A DNA stretch of 45,748 nucleotides from Legionella sp. (GTDB lineage Bacteria > Pseudomonadota > Gammaproteobacteria > Legionellales > Legionellaceae): NCBI GenBank assembly GCA_027437055.1, contig DAIAOV010000013.1, forward strand, positions 1-45,748. Direction: 5' to 3'. Positions 12,501 to 18,533 of the stretch are shown piece by piece. The notes below the pieces were generated by a model, which saw nothing but the letters and a program-made list of their open reading frames with translations, had not been told where the DNA came from and did no database searches. Position numbers and translations under genes: made by a program. Numbering within the stretch: position 1 is the first letter of the stretch; every line of letters starts with the position of its first letter.

Positions 12501-14372
12501 TGACTCCTGAAAATAATGTGCTTGGAGCTTATCGATTAATGGTTTAAATTGTTTACCTAAGGTATGTTTCTGGTCAAGATGTGAGATGATCATAAACAAA
12601 GACTCGACCTTGCACTCTCTAATTACCTGATGCTCTTTGGAAACATTTAAGCCATAAGTCTTTTGATATAAATCAAATAACTGAGAGTTCAGCTCTGGCT
12701 CTGTGTTCATAATGCCTTGGTAATAGGCCATAACTTGTTTCGCGCTGATAGCAGGTGATATTTCTTGAAAACGCTTTTTTAAAGAACATATTCGTTGATC
12801 CGCATAGGCATTATTCGTTGCTTCGAAAGGATTTCGTTCACGTTTCGCAATCAGTGTTTGCATTATTATATTGCCAAACGGAGCATATGAAGGTAACGCA
12901 AGGCCGCCCTTTTTGGGTTTTGAAAAAGCAATAGTCGCTTCATACGCGTCTATCTGTAAGGACAATACACTCAAACAAAGATGATTAAAAAGAGGAATTT
13001 GTGCTTTTTGCAGCCAAGCACCACGCAAATTATTTAAGACTTCCTGTAACGTATTCATTTCTGCTAAAAACGCTTGATAATCCCCAACATTTTTAAGTGA
13101 TTTATAAGCATCCGCAGTAAATTTTCCATCATCAGTAAGAGGTAAAAATAAAATCAGTTGTTCTAGGTAGGTATATTTAACAGTCGGATCACTCTCGTTT
13201 TCGATTGCTGAAATAGTGCTGCGTAGACGCTGTAATAAACTTAATGATTTATACTCATCAATTATTTTAGGAACAGGTGAAGAGGAGACCAAATCGACTA
13301 TGTTCTGTGTCACACCATCAAGCTGATTATTGCTGATAGTCAGTGAGAACGTAGGTTCTTCTGTATTGTTCTCGGATCTAATGGGTGCAGGTAATGCTCG
13401 TACCACTGAGTTTTTTATCTCGATTAATCGTTTTTTATGCTGCTCTATTTCTTCCGGTGTAAAACGTCCAGGGATATTTAGGATTTTTAGGCTATTACTA
13501 ATCGCTAAATTAATTTGATCGGCAACCGCATTATTAAAAGGTTGACTACCATTAAGACACGCATCAACATATTCTTGTAATGAATCCATTTTAAATTCAA
13601 GGATAAAATGCTGATAAGAATCCAAGGTATCCGAGTTAATTTTCAGCATCTGATGAATGGCGCGTTGCGTACAAGTTCCTGAAAGCTGCCCACCAGTATA
13701 AGCATGATCTGGTAATCCTTCATCTGCATTTATTTCTTGACCATGAACATAACTAATACTAGGAAAGATCTCTTTATAAAGAACATCTTCATTAGCTGAC
13801 TTTTTAGGATTGTATACTGACCTCATCACTCTGGCCTTTAGAAGCCTACTAATGAAGTTCTCTAACTCTTTTTTCTCCTTTGAGTTTTTGGGAAAAGGTA
13901 TTGACCACATTTTCCTAGGATTATATAGCTCCCTGTCTTGAATAGATTTCTTAGAATGGTACTGAAGACCAGCACCTGCATTAAAAACAGTAAAGATATA
14001 ACCATCAGACCCACGACTAAATTGGTAAACCATTGCATGTCCACCGTTAGCGTTAGACCATCCACCAGGAATTAAGATATCCCTAGCTGAGATCAAATGT
14101 TCCAGATCATCAGCAATCATTGCAGCTAAAGGTTGAGTCTGCGCATCCACTGTGCAATTGCGCAACTCTTGTTCCGTTTGTTGCAAATAACTTAGTTTTT
14201 CAAATAACCTAAAATAAGAGGGGGAAACGGGTCTTCCAGCACGCTTTTGACGCTCGCAATAAGCACTCAGATAGGAAATTGTATTTTTAAAAAAATTACC
14301 TTGTAGTTTTACCGTTCCTGAAAGAAACGCGTCATTATGGATATGAGCAAATAACGAAGCATCAATAGTCAT
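3600..14372 (-). CDS. Giant (3590-residue) helicase/SecA-like ATPase, DUF3638-type; candidate secreted effector
   Basis: The ATPase core is visible in order: Walker A IIMGGGKSKVILP (K1960), Walker B/DEAH IIDEAHQG (D2091), motif III-like VSGTPSN (S2393), motif V-like HTVGTDIT (G2554-D2556) and motif VI-like QGSMRMRGL (Q2580, R2584, R2586). It most resembles proteins annotated DUF3638/DUF3645, very large proteins of eukaryotes and some intracellular bacteria with no settled function. The GTDI and Q-x3-R-x-R motifs also recall SecA. The N-terminus has GGHAMVYQF (H112), FNAGAG (N131) and SGTCTQRA (C234), which could be a circularly permuted papain-like fold. Residues about 3250-3370 hold three 39-residue repeats. 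The C-terminus is mildly acidic (MEQVDDIENTIRKLDTNS). No signal peptide or membrane segment was seen. The ATG has no good Shine-Dalgarno sequence. The reading frame is intact over 10.8 kb, so the gene is probably maintained by selection. Function unknown. Confidence 0.85.
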   Translation of the reverse strand: MTIDASLFAHIHNDAFLSGTVKLQGNFFKNTISYLSAYCERQKRAGRPVSPSYFRLFEKLSYLQQTEQELRNCTVDAQTQPLAAMIADDLEHLISARDILIPGGWSNANGGHAMVYQFSRGSDGYIFTVFNAGAGLQYHSKKSIQDRELYNPRKMWSIPFPKNSKEKKELENFISRLLKARVMRSVYNPKKSANEDVLYKEIFPSISYVHGQEINADEGLPDHAYTGGQLSGTCTQRAIHQMLKINSDTLDSYQHFILEFKMDSLQEYVDACLNGSQPFNNAVADQINLAISNSLKILNIPGRFTPEEIEQHKKRLIEIKNSVVRALPAPIRSENNTEEPTFSLTISNNQLDGVTQNIVDLVSSSPVPKIIDEYKSLSLLQRLRSTISAIENESDPTVKYTYLEQLILFLPLTDDGKFTADAYKSLKNVGDYQAFLAEMNTLQEVLNNLRGAWLQKAQIPLFNHLCLSVLSLQIDAYEATIAFSKPKKGGLALPSYAPFGNIIMQTLIAKRERNPFEATNNAYADQRICSLKKRFQEISPAISAKQVMAYYQGIMNTEPELNSQLFDLYQKTYGLNVSKEHQVIRECKVESLFMIISHLDQKHTLGKQFKPLIDKLQAHYFQESKLRQAINPYFNYHKAFDKPLNFDPNSKEIVSPLYIGSLRYESMMTTTTDKYNLGDSAAREALERDASEVDAWKRKDVSFETANAIQLKRHKEERQQITTPDVVARDYYHLRGNPAMQIALTLDYFTLRTSKLSDPNDQRYVEANLFQPGLLADALTKEGFISQFDNFLKTGKRYFAQQGCHTRESLLFFRLDLLVSRYYAQLHPLEGSKRLHMMQEDLAKQLSLVSDPDVVYVLQQYLFLATVACIEGGDTSTELLDQAMRSYFYINKYANPLILEDAAHSTEVEAATGKLKLFASQQPEERLREGVKSALLSLGVSLEQGFTGKFPNYSLVMKSGTELKVNALKGLILEEGLVGRSLPLAIQRHPLVKQLGLHDLTTCLANVDNTYFIIRNKEGNVHLFYKNDKLTIEKDWTIDGETARYQLQALTQQHESYYANESMGSINTDLPSILTDGTMNYWKNVNSSDTTQGLLVRNQVPTYAHINDQIIPIQERRLNRRFPLVTLTLDEMMAFNSFESNHFIIAHGDTKQTLVQLPRYGLHFQIDKKTRMITHEGTGEQLIDNVSPIHQSVASLVLQGKEQRRVLVPKMRFYGVEDGVVSDFHPVVHDKNNVIAQGIVDDICKKEHLSKKPLWDFQNNEQYVSFQLINNEPVADSSADALYLAYTYLVTNQSEKAWKILDECTKRLGGLKGDPDELKYIQWICNDLPYLLNDNNDSTRGTPPFVACKLKAMSLLSDYLQQDGTFDLNAPDVSKGDANALYAKYQFEETTRFLKQLPETIYNTFSQFQTMGRYLEHQYQLSKLERKRLLDYYHQSLPPEHKPLGALGYQWTLLSLEAVMEEKNALIAQKKIGELSRSERKRLADTDEELKKIKQIAAKSTQLELIAIDLSLPNDFQIKPLALKRIHKNSVTDVLMDRDAIKSQKRLKQAVKLLSSTISDDDFIEYFPLYLHIAATHNDELSKALLDFCTHTLIAQRHVPFNAQSSHIPFLCNVLYRAAHNQEKIKINNYYLFSSLVTEVKDYRVPPLQVYQAKDVYSKILAAPEQLIAEYEHQIHKPISTTILPTQRLIEHMGIDKQLTIHFSPTKSSCDALIAAYQKIQDDLAEQLGNLGNEPSQGFDKEFAIEERAGKILITTETKRKELAKALLGDGVLLHALQQSANKSSTLLAGELDQLWAEALQIANQGPDDADLARTWAIEKESRARATLTKADLLSIYTKADQAYSVAKTGLSLGTVQKLHDAIHRALVKGICHQSAEKIKTKLHEAGTTADLNSAVTALDLLARSEIPALDIPAIVLLQHEEQILLHNRQVSALKELLASAEDDRGFNEVVEKIIMGGGKSKVILPILAEVKARGNNLVIVEVPQALLETNYEDLNRTSQRLYGKRAYRFDFNRNSNASPQRLEQIYKMFVEVMTNKNYLVTTGEAMQSLELKYIELLEKEGPIDAVCTQQIYWLDKITSLVRYHGDCIIDEAHQGLSIKKRLNYTGADTQPVRLDAIKNTVALFKLIDRKFIVEAPTLSSNYDWTQFKNELANKLLSDKKSPLYPFAELAEQKYGQKIKDELVIYLTNKADQPCLAVVNASPQEKEMLGFFKQQVGVLLQETLVRNLNENYGPSKRKGLNGIQQTLALPYAANNVVNEQNRFGNQLESLNYAAQMMLINGISQKLLVYKMEQWLIMARKELFHDMDLKHLDDTPTAKEFNILAAPLGLKLSDVDLKKSDQLKKLHAHFQHQPRLIFDILEEDALVQVQREGETFSSNSFNHVDMYRSTQAVSGTPSNHTTFHQRLKYNKTSSLGTDGYVIEVIRSKNTAIKNLDYQNVSQFIKGILTIPETLGTKTPKASEHTRAIIDVCATFQGVNNSTVAQEIAGFYRTVSNNTIRHVLYFDKNQVLCAIDINEPNKPIVLKTTDEKEISRLLNSTPDQRFTYYDQAHTVGTDITQGNKAQAKVLVDEKTLLQAFLQGSMRMRGLPFDGTIEIIVPERLRNIKYNELIQCFTKNDNLALLDDNLLAAKLQMNNLIRRQCLSIIRKIPSEEVAKKRELARIFKPFLVDKPSESFFELYGALHKKQAAADILKRHKEQLIANWHACLTLADIPFKVKDSERIAPELQGIIDTSLPHCLQEYDATENDSFGLEVQIQTQSQVQMTVELAIFREVFDSSLSEKKEVDLRSTEKIDLDNYSLSLNALCSSDTPTDLFSNQIRGSKNYAEVYLYQTKYTGGFLKPAWVTWYYMQEGQLQAMIITPQEVERLTEKIELLEGSWLSTSLDTVIGGKRPAGMLQNEHYLSLREQVRFFNGEIANLLTQNRFYWLKEKTTEKIDLFKRELMHSRPGSGIELPQLELLSKENKEGFTYIAYHRFEDLSQVDWKKIVPNRIPADVDEYSRVAAVFNHINQQWNKESLNINQLQRQFSLSLSALGYVQEHLELFSTRLDNIINYLVNPNEKSTFLSQLTPEEEKFLEEYFNMPLSEFTKQFAPAINLHALLLLRLHPTIKGKEMEKRLTQLILENPFCDESVLNTVISSSIAHNQANEVILLTTIANKWFSTQAAKKILEKASNNPKVLRTLLDTTLKRFSQENDENQQWKEIIISIKEVCKKNNQMSLFEKALKENNLSKQMQSQLLRLFDQEEPDKVLLSDTTPDSTKDKQQRLTGSGMVSSKEQMNELRNKANNSGPSGTTHHSTKDKQQRLTGSDVASSKEQMKELRSKEKSSVPSDTTHDATRKAQQQSNVPEVIHSKEQMKELLSQAKDSTQIARLLNHPEMTSSIADALSTNPHYNYRISNWGWLTEKQLLVVLEKTDDFDSLQCALNHKNLSKSERDKWLDALEVQYKNQDKNVIKQPQQQILYQLGLLRILACKHAMHGIKNPAYTDVARTAFNLYQTLHKESVTCFSQKNPDIARYQQNCNKAIDAAAPVLNTHRGFKQALLDILNVILAYITFSPPKEGTKWRFFQAKTASMEQVDDIENTIRKLDTNS
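4290..4640 (-). repeat. 117-bp in-frame tandem repeat inside the giant gene (three copies)
   Basis: The + strand string TAACTC(C/A)TTCATTTGTTC recurs at 4296, 4413 and 4530, exactly 117 bases apart (39 codons). The encoded unit contains SKEQM(K/N)EL preceded by STKDKQQRLTGS. The two copies farther upstream in the protein are near-identical, while the C-terminal copy has diverged (ATRKAQQQSNVPEV). The unit is hydrophilic and probably a flexible or helical linker. Copy number could vary between strains. Confidence 0.9.
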
Positions 14373-14581
14373 TTAAGTCTAGGATATAAATAGGAGGTAT
14401 TAATTAATTTTAACACACAATGACACAAAAATAACAAAAAGAACAAAATACACGCAAGATATCAAGGGATATATCTTTTCTGGAAAACTCGGTAAAAACT
14501 CTTGGTTGTTATGCTCTTGAGCCCCAAATTCTGGCTATTTTTCATAAGCAATCCTATACTTTTCGTAGGAATCCATTGCTT

Positions 14582-15871
14582 ATGGACATGCTAATGATAG
14601 AAATTGATCATTCAGAAGATATTATTATTACGGCGCTGCAAAAAAGCCCTCTCTTTAGTGCACTTTCTAGTAAGCAATTAAATCAATTAATTCCTCTTTT
14701 TAAAATAAACGAATATGAAGCAGATGAAATTATTATCAATGAAAATGACATTCCTCTTGACTTATATATCATTTATGAAGGCTCCGTAGAGGTCTTAAAG
14801 AAATCCACCGATGACTCTTTATTGCGCATTACCGTCCTCCACGCAGGCGAAGTTATTGGTGAAATGGGATTGATTGATAACTCACCTCGTTCAGCAAGCA
14901 TTAGAACCTTAACCACCACCCAATTATTAACTGTTTCTATTGCTGATCTTAAAGCGTTGGATGAAGAAGGTACTTTTTATAAACAGATTACGCTTAAACT
15001 CTCCGAGCTTCTTCAAGAGCTGCAATTAAATATGAATGAGAAACCCATTTATTTTTCTCTCATTTCTAATTTAGCAAATACTCTAAGTGCCAGAATGCGG
15101 CAAACAAATCAGGTTACCGTAGAATCATTGAAGAGTGAACTTGAGCTAAGTAAAGCCCGGGTAGCTATGGGTAAATTTATGGTCAATTTACTCTTTGCTC
15201 TCGCAGTCTACATGTATGCATTTAAAATTATAGAAAAGTTAGCAAAAAACAATATTTCTACCAGTGCCATTAGTATCCCTATCATTATTTTCTTTGCTGG
15301 AGCCATACTAATAATGATGAAAAGTAGTGGCTACTCAATGACGTTTTATGGTTTAACCTTGCAGCATTGGAAACAGTCAATTAAAGATGCAATTATTGTC
15401 ACTATGATTCTTGTTCCAGCGACTGCGTTCATTAAATGGTTGGCAATAAGTATTGTTCCTCAGTTCCATAATTTAACGGTGATCCACCTCACTTCTAATG
15501 CCGGATCGCTACAATCACTAAATGCACAAGGTCAAAATAATCTTCCCATATTGATAACATTGATCGGCGCTTACTTAATCTTCACGCCGATTCAAGAATT
15601 AATTTGTCGGGGAGCATTGCAAAGTTCATTGCAAGAGTTTTTATCTGGCCCAAGTCGAGTCTGGTGGGCCATCATTATGTCTAATATTTTATTTAGTGTG
15701 ACTCATTTGCATATATCAGTAGGTTTAGCTTTATCGGTGCTACTACCAGGATTATTATGGGGATGGATGTATTCTCGTCATAAGACGCTTATTGGTGTCT
15801 CACTATCCCATTTAATTGTCGGAGGTATGGCATTTTTTGTTTTTGATATACAGAGTATACTGATTTTCTAA
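14582..15871 (+). CDS. Cyclic nucleotide-binding domain fused to CPBP (CAAX-like) membrane protease domain
   Basis: The N-terminal ~150 residues form a cNMP-binding (CAP/RII-like) domain: KSPLFSALSSKQL, YEGSVEVL and the phosphate-binding cassette GEMGLIDNSPRSASIR, with the E and R that normally contact the cyclic phosphate and ribose. After a helical linker come about six or seven membrane segments containing QELICRG (in place of the usual EExxxR), FSVTHLHIS (FxxxH) and GVSLSHLIVG, the three motif areas of CPBP intramembrane proteases. The first Glu of the EE pair is Gln, so catalysis is plausible but unproven. ATG at 14582 is chosen; TTG at 14576 sits closer to the AGGA at 14567-14570 and is an alternative. 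It is followed after 40 bases by the MBL hydrolase on the same strand, probably an operon. Confidence 0.82.
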   Translation: MDMLMIEIDHSEDIIITALQKSPLFSALSSKQLNQLIPLFKINEYEADEIIINENDIPLDLYIIYEGSVEVLKKSTDDSLLRITVLHAGEVIGEMGLIDNSPRSASIRTLTTTQLLTVSIADLKALDEEGTFYKQITLKLSELLQELQLNMNEKPIYFSLISNLANTLSARMRQTNQVTVESLKSELELSKARVAMGKFMVNLLFALAVYMYAFKIIEKLAKNNISTSAISIPIIIFFAGAILIMMKSSGYSMTFYGLTLQHWKQSIKDAIIVTMILVPATAFIKWLAISIVPQFHNLTVIHLTSNAGSLQSLNAQGQNNLPILITLIGAYLIFTPIQELICRGALQSSLQEFLSGPSRVWWAIIMSNILFSVTHLHISVGLALSVLLPGLLWGWMYSRHKTLIGVSLSHLIVGGMAFFVFDIQSILIF

Positions 15872-15911
15872 ATAAGGATAATGTAACGTATAACACTCAG
15901 ATGAGATAAAT

Positions 15912-16679
15912 ATGACATTAAAAATGACTTTTCTGGGATCCGGTTCAGCCTTTACTATAGGACCAGAAAACTATCATTCCAACATTTTATTACAAGTAAA
16001 GAAGGATACCCTCCTACTCGATGCAGGGTCTGATTTAAGACATTCTTTACGAGAGCAAAAACTATCCTATATAGATATTAATAATGTCTACATTTCTCAT
16101 TTACATGGTGATCATACAGGAGGGTTAGAGTGGCTGGCATTAACCTCCTACTTTGATCCAAATTACAAAAGAAAACCCACTTTATTTGCTTCTGAAGAAG
16201 TGCTCATCGATTTATGGAACAAAACCTTATCTGGAGGATTAAGCACCCTGGCTAAAAAACCCGCGTGCATTGAGTCTTTTTTTAACCCCCACCCTATAGG
16301 GGAAAATGCACGTTTTACTTGGCACTCCATAGAGTTTAAACTCGTTAAAACGATTCACTTTTACAGTAACCATGAATTAATGCCCAGTTATGGACTCATC
16401 TTTACCTATAATAAAACGTGCATCCTCTTTACTTCCGATACTCAAAGTACCTTAGAACACCTATTACCCTTTTACGAACAAGCCGATATTATTTTTCACG
16501 ATTGTGAGACATCGCCCACTAAAAGTAGCGTCCATGCTCATTACTCTGAACTAGTGCGTTTACCTGAGTCTATAAAGAAAAAAATGTGGCTCTATCACTA
16601 TAATCCTGGAGAACTACCAGATGCCCGAAAAGATGGATTTCTAGGTTTTGTTATTAAAGGACAGCATTTCCTTTTCTAG
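15912..16679 (+). CDS. Metallo-beta-lactamase-fold hydrolase (RNase Z/phosphodiesterase-like)
   Basis: 255 residues. The signature HLHGDHTGG (H63, H65, D67, H68) is intact. Later metal-ligand candidates are in the TIHFYSNHE region, the aspartate of LFTSDTQS, and HYNPG near the end. The N-terminal MTFLGSGSAF strand and the late IIFHDCET motif are typical of RNase Z / cyclic phosphodiesterase-like members rather than true beta-lactamases. There is no signal peptide, so it is cytosolic. It probably shares a transcript with the upstream cNMP-binding membrane protease. A role in turning over a cyclic nucleotide or another phosphodiester is attractive but is inference. It is convergent with the pilin operon, with 39 bases between the stop codons. 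Confidence 0.8.
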   Translation: MTLKMTFLGSGSAFTIGPENYHSNILLQVKKDTLLLDAGSDLRHSLREQKLSYIDINNVYISHLHGDHTGGLEWLALTSYFDPNYKRKPTLFASEEVLIDLWNKTLSGGLSTLAKKPACIESFFNPHPIGENARFTWHSIEFKLVKTIHFYSNHELMPSYGLIFTYNKTCILFTSDTQSTLEHLLPFYEQADIIFHDCETSPTKSSVHAHYSELVRLPESIKKKMWLYHYNPGELPDARKDGFLGFVIKGQHFLF

Positions 16680-16718
16680 ATGTATTAGCGTGTATTTGCA
16701 ATGTGCTTCCACCGTCTC

Positions 16719-17258
16719 CTAAGTAGATGACACTGTTGAAAGATAACGCCAACTACTGATTCCCGCCTTGATTTGATGTTCCTCTCCTATACAACTACCT
16801 GTAGTTGCAGGTTTAACAAATCGCAGTTGCAATAACGATCCTCCATGTTCCTCATTAGCTAGCAATAACAGAGAAACTCTGAGATGATGGGTAACGTATT
16901 TTTGTTGTTGTTTATAAAGAATAAGGCAAGGAAAATTGCCTAAATCCTCAATAATGTATCGATAGTGTTCTTGTCCTATAGTCAGAGCACATCCTTGCCC
17001 TTTAATGAGCCATTGTATTACTTCATTGGCCACATCTTGAGTTTCAACACAACTGCTCTTCACCGTCACACTGGAAGAATGGACTAATTGTTTTGCTATA
17101 TATTCTAATTGATAAAAATTCTGATGTTGCTGTTCTTGTGTGTTTAATGCCTTGTGATAAAGCAAAATATGATGTAAACAAGTAATCAACAATGCACTCA
17201 TTATTATAAGAACACACAAAGTCATCAACAATATAAATCCCTCGTTTTTTCTTTTCAT
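16719..17258 (-). CDS. pilX: Type IV pilus minor pilin/assembly protein PilX
   Basis: 179 residues. A short basic leader (MKRKNEG) precedes the hydrophobic helix FILLMTLCVLIIMSALLI, a class III signal with cleavage expected after Gly7. Position +5 of the mature protein is Met rather than Glu, as is usual for PilX and GspK relatives, which act at the tip-initiating complex. The remainder is a small globular domain with several cysteines. It overlaps pilW by four bases (ATGA), so the genes are translationally coupled. No pilY1 or pilE follows here; the next gene is convergent. Confidence 0.78.
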   Translation of the reverse strand: MKRKNEGFILLMTLCVLIIMSALLITCLHHILLYHKALNTQEQQHQNFYQLEYIAKQLVHSSSVTVKSSCVETQDVANEVIQWLIKGQGCALTIGQEHYRYIIEDLGNFPCLILYKQQQKYVTHHLRVSLLLLANEEHGGSLLQLRFVKPATTGSCIGEEHQIKAGISSWRYLSTVSST

Positions 17259-18034
17259 GATCCACGAACAGCCACCACTAATTTCTCTGTTTTATTGTTA
17301 TCTAATTCCATTACGAGTTCGACTAACTGTTTTTCCTGGGCGTGCTTTTGACTGATTCGTAAAGAATGAATTAAGGGAGTCAATTCTTCAGCTTGGAACA
17401 ATTTATAATAGAGTGCATTAACTTTTTTAGCATTCTGCTTAATAAACCATTGTTCTTCATACCACTCGCCTATATAAGCAGGTGTGGCATAAGAAAACAT
17501 CAACGGCTTAGTTAAAGTAATAAGGTAATTTCCTCCTCTTTTATCTGTTCTTAAAATCTGATGAATTTCAGCACGCTCACAATCGGCAATTAACACCGGA
17601 TGTGATTCTTTAAATAAAACTCCATCAGTAACGAGCAATTGAGTAGGACTTTGGATAGCGATAATTTTAGTGAAATATTCACTCATTCGATTTATTTGAA
17701 TTAACGAACGAGAAGAATCAATTATGCTAATGTCAGGGATGGCATTTTTAAAATTTCGTCTATCAATTATCTTTAACTGAGTAATACCCACGCAGGGTGT
17801 AAATCCGGCTCGTCTAATACTGTCACTAAGTAACTCTCTGACCCATTGCAAATCGAAATGCTCCTCTAGCTGTTTCTGAGCATCTATATAATGACGTTTA
17901 TTGCTTAAATAAAACTGCGTTAAAACAGTCGCAATAATTGTAGTTAAGAAAAGGCTAATTAGTAGTTCAGACAAACCAAAACCTGATTGTTGATTAGACC
18001 TCTTTCCAAACTCGCGGCAGTGAGATCTATTCAT
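17255..18034 (-). CDS. pilW: Type IV pilus minor pilin PilW
   Basis: 259 residues. The leader ends in QQSG followed by FGLSELLISLFLTTIIATV, with Glu at mature position +5 as required for pilin assembly. SIRRAGFTPCVGI matches the 'lR.AGy.gC' motif of PilW, and a large beta-rich C-terminal domain follows. Four-base ATGA overlaps with both pilV and pilX mark a tight operon. The leader is long (18 residues), so a later start is possible, but the overlap supports this one. Its expected role is in priming pilus assembly with PilV and PilX. Confidence 0.82.
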   Translation of the reverse strand: MNRSHCREFGKRSNQQSGFGLSELLISLFLTTIIATVLTQFYLSNKRHYIDAQKQLEEHFDLQWVRELLSDSIRRAGFTPCVGITQLKIIDRRNFKNAIPDISIIDSSRSLIQINRMSEYFTKIIAIQSPTQLLVTDGVLFKESHPVLIADCERAEIHQILRTDKRGGNYLITLTKPLMFSYATPAYIGEWYEEQWFIKQNAKKVNALYYKLFQAEELTPLIHSLRISQKHAQEKQLVELVMELDNNKTEKLVVAVRGS

Positions 18035-18360
18035 TGATTGCTCACCCCTGCTCCGCGAAAGCTACGTTTACGAATTATCCTCTTCGTGTTATTAAACCAA
18101 TAAATCTGCATGCTTGATGTATGTTGACCTATCTGTGCTTCAAAATGATAAGGATGAGAGGCAAGAGGTAATCTTTTGATACTTAAAGATAAGGACTCAT
18201 CAATTTGATCAAGAAATTGCGACGCTTTAGCGCGGAACTCCAGCTGGATTAGCCACTGCCTGCTACAACTTTGCTGATATAATAATGCCAGACTCAAAGT
18301 AGTGAGCAAAAATAACGAAAGTAATACTTCAAGGAGAGAAAATCCCTTTTGATAAATCAT
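18031..18360 (-). CDS. pilV: Type IV pilus minor pilin PilV
   Basis: 109 residues. MIYQKG followed by FSLLEVLLSLFLLTTLSLA is a textbook prepilin signal: cleavage after Gly6, Phe +1 and Glu +5. The rest is a short domain, shorter than many PilV proteins. AGGA lies 7 bases before the ATG. It is first gene of pilV-pilW-pilX and has a good upstream promoter. Minor pilins of this set normally prime polymerisation of the major pilin and position the PilY1 adhesin; neither of those genes is in the window. Confidence 0.78.
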   Translation of the reverse strand: MIYQKGFSLLEVLLSLFLLTTLSLALLYQQSCSRQWLIQLEFRAKASQFLDQIDESLSLSIKRLPLASHPYHFEAQIGQHTSSMQIYWFNNTKRIIRKRSFRGAGVSNQ

Positions 18361-18429
18361 TTATTGTTCCTGAGGTTGGTTGCGAGCGCAGATTACCTTG
18401 CTCTATCGTAAATTGCAATAATGGGGGAT

Positions 18430-18458
18430 GTTATGAGTCGGTTCTGTTTTGAAGTCAA
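18430..18458 (-). promoter_or_regulatory. Predicted sigma70 promoter of pilVWX
   Basis: On the minus strand: -35 TTGACT (5/6), spacer 17, -10 CATAAC (4/6), about 70 bases before the pilV ATG. It lies in the 173-bp divergent region shared with hisC. Confidence 0.5.
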
Positions 18459-18473
18459 TTTGCTTACTCTCTT

Positions 18474-18502
18474 GGTGACAGTAGTCACTACCTTAGGTAA
18501 GA
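18474..18502. promoter_or_regulatory. Pair of short palindromes in the pilV-hisC divergent region
   Basis: GGTGAC-AGTA-GTCAC is followed at once by TACCTTAGGTA. The two dyads lie 35-60 bases before the hisC ATG and just upstream of the pilVWX -35. They could be operator half-sites, but no regulator is identified. Confidence 0.25.
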
Positions 18503-18533
18503 TATTGATTAATTTTGATAAAAGGATCAACTT

